Shown here: piece after piece, positions 56,559 through 64,000 of the stretch | How positions within the stretch are numbered: position 1 is the stretch's first letter | Layout of the letters: each line of letters opens with the position of its first letter | Source: Turritopsis dohrnii | Lineage: Eukaryota > Cnidaria > Hydrozoa > Anthoathecata > Oceaniidae | Direction of reading: 5' to 3' | Assembly: GCA_027922465.2 (NCBI GenBank) | Contig: BQMF02000617.1 | Coordinates: forward strand, 62,001 to 126,000 | DNA length: 64,000 bases | Program-made: the position numbers and the translations under genes | The notes under the pieces: model-generated | What the model saw: only the letters and a program-made list of their open reading frames with translations | Database searches by the model: none | Told to the model about the DNA's origin: nothing

Positions 56559-57122
56559 CTAGTATCTCGCGTAAAAGTTTTTTACGACTTTAATTTGGAA
56601 AAGAATCTGCAGAAATACGACGCGTTCCCGTGTGTGTACCCCGTGACGAAAATTTTAATTACCGAATTGGAAATGGAAAGTGTACCCATGCTGTAGAGCT
56701 TGAAAAACTGAGCAAAAAAATGTATGGGATCGTTTTGCTACGACCAACCGTTGCGGAGATATCGTCGATCACAGGTTTTGATGACGTCATATCCGCAGTA
56801 CCAAATAAAATTTAGGCCCAAATGTTGCGTCACCCCATCGCCCGTGCCACCAACCCTAAGAAACGTCAGTTATCCCTATTGGTTCTCGAGATAATTCCCC
56901 AAAAACGTCGCGTTCGATTGGGGTTGCAATGCAATGATTCCTCCGTGATGCGATAAAAATAACTGACGTCACGCCGCGTGCTATTATACTAATCGTCAAT
57001 ATTATCAATGGTCTAACGAAAAAATGACCACGATTAAGAAGATTTTGACCGTAAATTTGAGAAAAAACCAACACTCTCTAAGTTAAATGTGTTACACACG
57101 CACGCGAATTAGTATAAGTAGA
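56559..57122 (-). mobile_element. Tandem Helitron unit 1 (564 bp)
   Basis: On the plus strand it starts CTAGTATCTCGCG (3' end, minus orientation) and ends AGTATAAGTAGA (5' TCTACTTATACT tip). The 3' hairpin GTAAAA/TTTTAC is just inside. The base before is A and the next base is the CTAG of unit 2 with nothing between. Confidence 0.88.
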
Positions 57123-57677
57123 CTAGTATCTCGCGTAAAAGTTTTTTACGACTTTAATGTGTGCAGAAATCCCGCTTTCCCGTGTATGTACCCCGTGATT
57201 AAAATTAAACCATGGAATCGTAAGTGGAAAGTGTATCCATGTTGTAGAGCTCGAAAAACTGATCAAAAAAGTGTATGGGATCGTTTCGCTACGACCAACC
57301 GTTGCAGAGATATCGTTGATGAAAGATTTTGATGACGTCATAGCTGCAGTACCAAATAAAATTTAGGCCCAAATGTTGCGTCACTTCATCACCCGTATCG
57401 CGGACCCTAAAAAACGTCAGTTATCCCCATTGGTTCTCGAGATATTTCCCCAAAAACGTCGCGTTCGATTGGGGATGCAATGCAATGGTTCCCCGTGATA
57501 ATAAAAACATCTGACGTCAAATGCCACGTGCTATTATACTAATCGTGAATGTGTCTTGCGTGTTCGAACTGCCGCTATATGACCACGATTAAGAAGATTT
57601 TGACCATTAAAAAAACAAAAACACAACACTCTCTAAGTTAAATGTGTTACACACGCACGCGAATTAGTATAAGTAGA
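57123..57677 (-). mobile_element. Tandem Helitron unit 2 (555 bp)
   Basis: Same family and orientation as units 1 and 3, joined head to tail: the TC tip of one abuts the CTAG end of the next with no host base. It lacks about 16 bp present in units 1 and 3 (GGAAAAGAATCTGCAG area) near 57155. Confidence 0.88.
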
Positions 57678-58247
57678 CTAGTATCTCGCGTAAAAGTTTT
57701 TTACGACTTTAATTTCGAAAAGAATCTGCAGAAATACGACGCGTTCCCGTGTGCGTACCCCGTGACGAAAAAAATAAATCATAGAATCGCAACTCAAAAG
57801 TGTACCTATGTTGTAGAGCTCGAAAAACTGATCAAAAAAGTGTATGGGATCGTTTCGCTACGACCAACCGTTGCAGAGATATCGTTGATCAAAGATTTTG
57901 ATGACGTCATAGCCGCAGTACCAAATAAAATTTTGACCCAAATGTTGCGTCACCCCATCACCCGTATCGCGGACCCTAAAAAACGTCAGTTATCCCCATT
58001 GGTTCTCGAGATATTTCCCCAAAAACGTCGCGTTCGATTGGGGATGCAATGCAATGGTTCCCCGTGATCATAAAAACATCTGACGTCAAATGCCACGTGC
58101 TATTATACTAATCGTGAATGGTGTCTTGCGTGGTCGAACTGCCGCTATATGACCACGATTAAGAAGATTTTGACCATTAAAAAAACAAAAACAAAACACT
58201 CTCTAAGTTAAATGTGTTACACACTATTGCGAATTAGTATAAGTAGA
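57678..58247 (-). mobile_element. Tandem Helitron unit 3 (570 bp)
   Basis: Last unit of the array, very close to unit 2. Its 5' tip is at 58247, followed by T on the plus strand (A on the element strand). With A at 56558, the whole trimer sits in one A|T target, as a single insertion would. Confidence 0.88.
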
Positions 58248-58261
58248 TACGTACATGCACT

Positions 58262-58990
58262 TCATTATATCGTTGTGGATTTGGACTACCCTCTCTAAAG
58301 TACGAGGATTTTCTGGAGTTGTCAGTGAAAGAATTGACAAACTATTTGAGTGTTCGTGGAATGAATACAACCGGTAAAAAAGTAGAGCTAGTAGCTCGTG
58401 CATTTGCTGCGTTTGAATTAAAAATGAAGATCATATCTTCAACAGAAGAACTAACAGCAATTACAGCTCGATAAGGATTATAATGCAACGCTAAAAAATA
58501 TGGTCTGCCTGATCCAAAGTTAGTCAATAACAAAAGCATTATAGATGACATAACAAAATGGCCAGTGATTACTCTGGGTAATTTATTCGCATACATTTTA
58601 CAAAAGAAAATGAGTGACAAAGAATATATCGGTAGATACTAAGACCAAAAAGCTTATTCTTACTGGGACAGTCAATTTGTTGGACCTATACTTATATATA
58701 CATGAACTCGGCTCAGGTTGCGATATTGTTTTACTGTATTCCAATGTTAATGCCTCGCAGACAATGTTGGATACGAAGAAACTATGGATTGCAGTGAAGA
58801 AAAAAGATCAAAAAGGAAGCGAGATTATCACAGCTTGGTGTTCTTGCATGGCTGGATCTTACAAAACTTGCAACCACGTTATATTATTATCACAAACACC
58901 AACAATAACACATCTTGTATGTTTTCCCATCATAGTAGTAGTCAGAGATCAAAATAATAATCCAAAATCGTGTCCAAAAAAGTTCTAGTA
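58262..58990 (+). pseudogene. SAP-domain and SWIM-finger protein remnant
   Basis: Starts with a SAP-type helix pair (YEDFLELSVKELTNYLSVRG-like: DFLELSVKELTNYLSVRG, then GKKVELVARAFAAFE) at about 58297-58420. After frame changes it continues ITKWPVITLGNLFAYILQKK, then KLWIAVKKKDQKGS and the SWIM finger AWCSCMAGSYKTCNHV (58830-58880). This SAP + SWIM order is that of a repeated animal family that usually continues into a YqaJ-type exonuclease domain; that part is absent here. Several frameshifts. Confidence 0.6.
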
Positions 58991-59205
58991 CAAAGTCCAA
59001 TGCCATTTCCAAAGTCAAATTCAAGTGTAATCGTGTCCAATAGGTAGTCCAATGCCGTTTCCAAAGTCAAATTCAAGTGTAATCGTGTTCAATAGGTAGT
59101 CTATGTCGTTTCCAGTAGGTAATCCAATAATATCGTTTCCAAAGTCAAATTCAAGCGTAATCGTGTCCAATAGGTAGTCCAATGTCGTTTCCAGTCAAAA
59201 GTTTA
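58990..59205. repeat. About 55-bp tandem repeats, four imperfect copies
   Basis: The unit contains TCCAAAGTCAAATTCAAGTG, TAATCGTGTCCAATAGGTAG and TCCAATGCCGTT. Copies start near 58997, 59051, 59105 and 59140. Confidence 0.75.
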
Positions 59206-59338
59206 AGATAATAAAATTAATGGTGTGTGTTTTCTTCAAGATTGCAGTGTAAAATGGCGGTATAACACGAGGGTCCAAAGTTCAACTTGCACCACTTACA
59301 GAAATTTAGTTAATGGCGCAGCTAACTCCGAAATGGAG

Positions 59339-59968
59339 TATGTTCTCCTGAATGAACTTCCAGCCTATGGTATAAAAGGCCCAGAGTGGAACTGGTTTAC
59401 TGATTATTTATTTCAACGAAATCAGCTGGTCAGTATTGGTAACACTTACCCAACATCGAATGCTATTTTCTCTGGTGTACCTTAAGGTTCGATCTTAGGA
59501 CTGTTGCTTTTCATCATTTTCTTCAATGATTTCAGACGAAATGAAGAATTCAAAGCTTATTATGTATGCAGATGACACGGTCATTTATTGTGCACACAAA
59601 GAGAAAGCTGTTATCGAAAGTCTGTTAGATGAGGACTTGATAAAAATTAGTAATTACTTTGATGACAACGATTTGGTCATCAACTTGAAAAAAGGGAAAA
59701 CAGAATCGATGCTCTTCGGAACACCACAACGATTGGGAAAAACTGATAAGGCGTTGAAAGTATATTACCGTCAAAAGTTGATAAACTTCGTGGAAGAGTA
59801 TAAGTATCTTGGAAACATTGTTGATAACAACTTAACCTTTAGCAGCAACTTCAGCAGTTACAAGAAAGCCACCAATCTTATCAAATTACTTGTGAAGACT
59901 CGAAAGTACCTGACAACTGCTGTATCGTGCAACATATATGCGTCAATGATTGTGCCAGTATTAATGTA
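59339..59968 (+). pseudogene. LINE C reverse transcriptase palm
   Basis: Resumes after the TIR element: LNELPAYGIKGPEWNWF, FQRNQLVSIGNTYPTSNAIF, VP-TAA-GSILGLLLFII (Gln to stop), then LIMYADDTVIY with the catalytic Asp pair intact, FVEEYKYLGNIVDNNLTF, and YASMIVPVLMY cut at 59968 by Helitron copy 3. Confidence 0.88.
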
Positions 59969-60158
59969 CTAGTATCCCGGGTAAAAACTTTTTACCTAAC
60001 TTAACTTCGAAAACATTAGGTCAAATCAACCATTCCCGTGTACGTGCCCGTGACGAAAATTTTAATTACGGATTCGTGACTTAAAAGTGTACCCATGTTG
60101 TAGAGCTGGAAAAACTGATCAAAAAAAGTATGGGATCGTTTCGCTACGACCAACCGTC

Positions 60159-60205
60159 TGATACCTGGGCGCCCAGGCGGCGTCGCTCGACACTCATGTT
60201 CAGCA
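60159..60205 (-). other. Internal Helitron 3'-end-like hairpin
   Basis: CCTGGGCGCCCAGG is a perfect 14-bp palindrome next to GGCGTCGCTCGACACTCATG, the block that in the Helitron at 23024 lies immediately inside its CTAG end. Bases 59969-60158 beyond it match the tandem units (AAAGTGTACCCATG, GTATGGGATCG, CGACCAACCG) and look like a module added after a skipped terminator. Confidence 0.6.
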
Positions 60206-61296
60206 AGCGTCCAATTCACAAATTTTTAAATTAAAACTATTGCATGGGATGGTTTTAACACGGATAAAAATTTTGTACGGGGTTTTAATTTCGGAAATAC
60301 TGACTATAAGGGTGAGCAAAAAATGTCATAGAATGTTCAGCAGAAACATAAATTGACAATACTACAAAGATACATAAACAAATAAATAAATAAATAAACC
60401 AAATAAAGGTTATCTTTAATCACTTTTGTAAAAGTGTATATCGACTTCGTTAACGGTCTTCCAATGCGTTTTTTGGTTTAATCCATTTATTTTTGGAAAT
60501 AATAATTGTCGGTGAATAGTGAGTGCATTGCATCTACGTACGCATTTAGTTGGAATTATCGGATCTTCCGAAAGTGCATTTTTAAAAATTGATGACATAT
60601 CATTCGTAAGCAAAACCAAAGAATCTAAAAAAATAAATAAATAAAGTTAAGGTTGAATTTAAAATCCGAAATGTGCAGCCGACAATATATCTTCCAACTA
60701 AACTTTCATTCAAAATTACCTTGACAATGCTATTTAGACTATAGTAGATACGGTTATCCATAGGATACTGTCAGGAAAGGTTTTTCCCATGAACTACCAA
60801 CACCAAGTTGACCTCAATACTACACTATAAATCTAAAGAATCTGAATAAATATAAGTTAAAGATAATGAATTAAGTTAGTCAATTTTGTCAGTTAGGAAA
60901 GATTTATTTATTCATTTACATTTCACTCAATTGTTCTATTTCTGCTGACATCAGCATATTCCATTCATTATCTTCAACACAGACAATTTATCCTCAATAA
61001 ACTGAATAAACTGAATGAACTATTTTTAAGGAATAGTAATCTCTCAAACCGACAAAGAAGTTTTCTCTTAAACCATAACCTGTAATGTCATTGTGAAATA
61101 AAGATCAAAGGAAGTATGTAACAACTTTTATTCCAACTCTACCTAAACTCTCATTTAGATAACAACAGACTTATAGAATAAGATTCGCAAGTGATTTGTA
61201 ACGACTAAATAAAGATTAATCCGTATATAACAACATATTTTCTAACTAAATAAACTACAATAACAAACTAAATAAACTAAAATATAAACTAAAATA
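60206..61296. other. A/T-rich interior of Helitron copy 3
   Basis: A short (AATA)n run is at 60378-60397. A minus-strand frame at 60416-60619 is not recognisable. No other signal. Confidence 0.4.
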
Positions 61297-61605
61297 AACT
61301 ATGGTATGGAATTACCATACACTCGACCGCAAATGACTGATTAAACAACCCATTATTCCCTAAAACACGAATTAGAAACACTATTCGGAAGCTTAAGTAA
61401 GTGGGCGCTAATCAGCCATTCACGGTCTAAATTTAATTTGTTGGTTCAGTTCACTTGATTATTTTTCATTTCGAGAATTTGATTATAGACATTTTAAAAC
61501 TAATTTTAATGAAAACTGAACCTGAGTGTATGGTAACTCCATACCGTATAAGGGATCAGCCCTCACTCAAAAACAGTGAGAACTGACCCCTTATACTTCA
61601 TCTCA
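61297..61605. repeat. Foldback structure
   Basis: ATGGTATGGAATTACCATAC (61301) is the inverse of GTATGGTAACTCCATACC (61529). Next to the second arm, TATAAGGGATCAG...CTCAC and GTGAG...CTGACCCCTTATA form a second hairpin (61544-61598). Confidence 0.7.
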
Positions 61606-61837
61606 TAATGAATTGAATTTTTTTTGGGTTTTTTAATTTTTTTTGTGGGGGGACGTAACCCTCCCGGTCACGCCCCCATTTTTTTTCCATACTTGGAAGG
61701 CCCTCCTGGACTTGGAGCCAGGATGGGCCTTCCTATATTGAATGAAGTCTTGTCGTGTCACTATAATAAAATGTTAGGAAGTTAAGGATTAGTTAAGATA
61801 ATAAAATCCAAATAGTATGGCTTATACGAAAAACTTC
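61606..61837. other. Non-coding spacer in Helitron copy 3
   Basis: Contains a T-rich run and a GC-rich patch (GGAAGGCCCTCCTGG at about 61696) with an inverted partner CCAGGATGGGCCTTCC (61719). Nothing else recognised. Confidence 0.4.
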
Positions 61838-62585
61838 ACAACTCACAACGCGTGGTCTCTTGTGATTCTAAACAGAAAGATAAAATGAAAATAATAATAA
61901 AAAATGTATTAGTGTATTAGTGTATTAGTGAAAATAAACGCTTACTCTGGCCATTCAGTTGGACTAACTGCCCTATAACATAAAAGACAAACAGTGTAAA
62001 TACTACACCTATTGAAGAAGGAAAATGCATGTTAAGAAGGAAAATGTAAAACTACCATTCGCGCTATTCTCCCTATCTATGAATGAAATAGAACGAAATT
62101 AGAATAGATTGACAGTGATATCCAAAAAACAGCAAAAAGAATATAAGAACTTACCTTCTTTTAATAAATCCTCTTCCTCTGAAAGGAAAGGAAAAGTATT
62201 AACAACCTAATTACTACATTGATGACATTCTGGTATTTATGAATAAGTCCTTTTACCTTTCTTGGATATATCACAAACTAAAATATAAAAGAAAGTAGTT
62301 TTAAATAAACAACCCTTTATTTTTTGTATAGTATTAACAGTTTCATTTGATAACTTACCACCATCTTCTTCACCGTCAACTTCAACTAAAATAACAAAGA
62401 CATTTAATAACCTCTTCAATAATCCCAAATATGATGAAAAAAACTAAATACTTACTATCCACAACTGAGCTTTTAGAAACTAAAATAAAACAAAAATCAT
62501 AATATGACAAAATCATATTTCATTCTTATTTCAAAATGAAAAAAGCAGAAAGATTATTACCATTTTGTGCTGACTCATCAGCCAT
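61835..62585 (-). CDS. Micro-exon gene (small acidic protein) inside Helitron copy 3
   Basis: Seven exons read on the minus strand, each with a clear polypyrimidine/TAG or CAG acceptor and, except the last, a GTAA donor: 62561-62585 (ATG, 25 nt), 62456-62479 (24), 62359-62385 (27), 62257-62277 (21), 62155-62178 (24), 61946-61972 (27), and from 61867 to a TGA near 61836. All five internal exons are multiples of three and every boundary is phase 1, so any can be skipped without frame loss. Acceptors are very uniform (TATTTTAG or close). The product is about 58 residues, acidic: MADESAQN, VSKSSVVD, IEVDGEEDG, VCDISKK, and so on. I recognise no family. The layout is like schistosome micro-exon genes. 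The ATG context (AAAAATGG) is good. It lies on the RepHel strand, downstream of it. Confidence 0.55.
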
Positions 62586-62599
62586 TTTTGTTATTTTTT

Positions 62600-63196
62600 T
62601 ATTTATTAATATTAATTCACTAAAATAAAAAAAAACTAAGGATTACACTTCCAAAAGACAACAGGAGGAATGCCCTGACTTTTGGTTCATGGTTTGTGCA
62701 TGCAAGGACTATCTCATAGTAGACTCTAAAAAACCAAAGTAAGATGATATCTGTTTCCGATGAATTGATAAAAAGCATGCACAACCCATGTTAACAGAGT
62801 ACACGACGTGAACGTAAGTCAATGGGACTTGTACTCCACCTAAAAAAACAAATGTACAGAAACAAAATGTTTTTTAGGTAAAATAGTTCAGTAACAATAA
62901 AAGCATATCATCTATTTTCAGCACTACCACAAAGTAATTGTCAGTGATTTAACAAAATAGCATCACTCAATCCACCACTACAGTTGAGCAACACAATGTC
63001 ACAGAGTTGGTATACCAACTTAGTCGAAAAGCCACTTTTAGACAACTGCAATGATAGTCACTCGCCAAATGAGTGAGGATATCAAAATGCTCACCGGAAA
63101 AGCAGTGTTTTCATTTCCGGTATTTTTGTAACGCACTCAACAATACAATACTTTTGTGGATATGAAAAGATGAAAGAAAAGATATGCAGAATTAAG
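62600..63196. other. Region between micro-exon gene and RepHel stop
   Basis: A possible 5' untranslated exon of the micro-exon gene has an acceptor TTTTTTTAG before GTGGAGTACAAG at about 62829. No other feature seen. Confidence 0.35.
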
Positions 63197-64000
63197 TTAC
63201 TGTAATACTTGTGAAAAGACAACATTTTGAGTATACATCTTTCCATTGATATAACCTTGTTTCCCAGTAGCAGCAACTTTGATTTTCACATTATCAAATG
63301 CCTTTGCCCTGGAACATGCGACATATAGCTGACGGTGAGAAAAACACGGACTCTGCAAAAACAAACCAATTTTATTAAATGTTTGACCTTGACTCTTGTT
63401 AATAGTGAAAGAGTAGGCCAAACGGATAGGCAATTGTCTGCGTTTCAATATAAAAGGCATACCTGTATCTGAAGGTGACAGTTCAACTCTAGGTATGAAA
63501 ATGATTTCTCCAACTGCTGACCCTGTCAAAACTTCAGCTTTAATAAAATTGCCTGACAGTTCACGGATAATCAAGCGTGTGCCATTACAGAGACCCTTCC
63601 TGATATTAAGGTTCCTCAAGAGCATAATAATAGCCCCAACTTTAAGCTTCAAACAATGAGGAGGCATACCTGACGGCGTGATGCTATTTAAAAAATCGAG
63701 CGGATAATTTTGCCGCTCGTCTTCATCGTCACATACCACCTCATCAGCACTGTAATAACAAACTGCATTTCCTGGCAATCTGTCCAACACCTCATTGTAA
63801 ATGATTAACGATTGCTCGTTTGTTGGTGTCAAAATAGCTGTGGCGGCATATTCGTGAGGTTCCAATCCAGTCATACATCACCGATATAATAGAAGTGTTT
63901 TGGGGAACAACGCAACAATCAGGGATTTCGACTGAGCCTTTAGCAGGTTCATTTTGTTTTGTTGGCAGTTCACCATTACCAAGTTGTAATAGCCACGCAC
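63197..64000 (-). pseudogene. RepHel C-terminus of Helitron copy 3
   Basis: The frame 63197-63874 covers the last helicase motifs (LAYSFTINKSQGQTF, LYVACSRAKAFDNV) and the true C-terminus (...VVFSQVLQ). From 63255 it repeats bases 1 onward of the window with a few per cent difference. It lacks the extra G that breaks copy 1 near 238 but has its own one-base insertion near 63869 (TCCAGTCATAC for TCCGTCATAC), so it too is shifted. Confidence 0.9.

Larger units (their letters stand above)
56205..59338. mobile_element. TA-flanked TIR element with about 70-bp inverted ends
   Basis: Left 56205-56275 and right 59268-59338 are inverted copies (two mismatches seen) starting CTCCATTTCGGAG, itself a small palindrome. 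TA flanks both sides (56203-56204, 59339-59340), and the LINE RT resumes right after. Inside: a tandem Helitron trimer, a SAP/SWIM pseudogene and a 55-bp repeat array. No DDE transposase is visible. The superfamily is uncertain; the SAP/SWIM gene could be its own. Confidence 0.8.
51070..59968 (+). mobile_element. LINE C, CR1/L2-like, opened by two nested insertions and cut by Helitron copy 3
   Basis: Pieces in order on the plus strand: 2A-like peptide and APE endonuclease (51070-51545), rest of endonuclease (about 55480-55640), RT fingers (55650-56204), RT palm (59339-59968). The gaps are an hAT element (about 51550-55475) and a TA-flanked TIR element (56205-59338). The RT stops at VPVLMY at 59968, the exact 3' insertion point of Helitron copy 3; the LINE 3' part would lie beyond the window. 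A stretch between endonuclease and RT is deleted near 55640. Confidence 0.85.
59969..64000 (-). mobile_element. Helitron copy 3 (Rep/helicase type), 3' part
   Basis: The 3' end is at 59969: on the minus strand ...TTTTTACCCGGGATACTAG followed by T, with the hairpin GGTAAAAA/TTTTTACC. RepHel coding sequence runs from 63197 out of the window. Between them are a second, older-looking 3' end block (60159-60200), a foldback, and a micro-exon gene. I infer that 59969 and the RepHel belong to one element because no other terminus lies between; this is not proven. Confidence 0.7.

Noticed and set aside
57087..58067. Repeated small frames starting MCYTRTRISISRL
   Set aside because: They recur only because the Helitron units are tandem; they cross unit junctions and have no domain.

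Overview
This window looks like repeat-dominated nuclear DNA of an invertebrate animal. It is AT-rich, it has GT-AG introns, and it carries metazoan-type elements: Helitrons, Tc1/mariner, hAT, a Mutator-like element, a tyrosine-recombinase element, and LINEs, one with a 2A-like peptide. Several gene families (YR genes with C2H2 fingers, a SAMD3-like gene, a SAP/SWIM gene) are ones I associate with cnidarians and other aquatic invertebrates. A cnidarian is therefore my best guess, at low confidence. I see no intact ordinary host gene, no rRNA, no clear functional tRNA and no CRISPR array. Nearly every reading frame belongs to a transposon and nearly all are broken.

Layout. 1-5017 is the 5' two-thirds of a Rep/helicase Helitron (minus strand). 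A Tc1/mariner element (5022-6609) lies 4 bp from its tip. From about 25.4 kb down to 7.8 kb, minus strand, runs a long multi-exon pseudogene. In order it encodes a macro domain, a Ulp1/C48-like protease region, a FAR1-type zinc-binding region, a MULE transposase, a SWIM finger and a GRPKG tail. Two non-autonomous Helitrons in opposite orientations (18401-20652, 23024-24753) sit in its introns. An 8-kb tyrosine-recombinase element (8248-16266) splits its last coding exon. 27525-30345 is a 5'-truncated LINE. 30459-31434 is a HECT-like fragment next to Helitron copy 2 (31493-35452, plus strand), which ends in a LINE scrap. 35.6-49 kb is a mosaic of MITEs, a Helitron remnant and fragments of multi-exon transposon-type genes. 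49.2-49.9 kb is a second LINE fragment. 51.07-59.97 kb is one LINE opened by an hAT element (itself opened by a 717-bp TIR element) and by a TA-flanked TIR element. The latter carries a SAP/SWIM pseudogene and three head-to-tail Helitrons. The LINE ends where Helitron copy 3 (59969 to beyond 64000, minus strand) is inserted.

How the parts relate. Helitrons are the most active layer: six or more termini obey the A|TC...CTAG|T rule, and one locus is a perfect tandem trimer. The most unusual items are: (1) the macro + C48 + MULE + SWIM gene, whose exon phases join into one transcript; (2) a gene of five or more symmetric 21-27-nt exons inside Helitron copy 3; (3) a YR gene inside a TIR-like element with arrays of a GTAGCGAAGGTCCCC-type repeat. 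All calls are from reading the sequence; no database search was possible.
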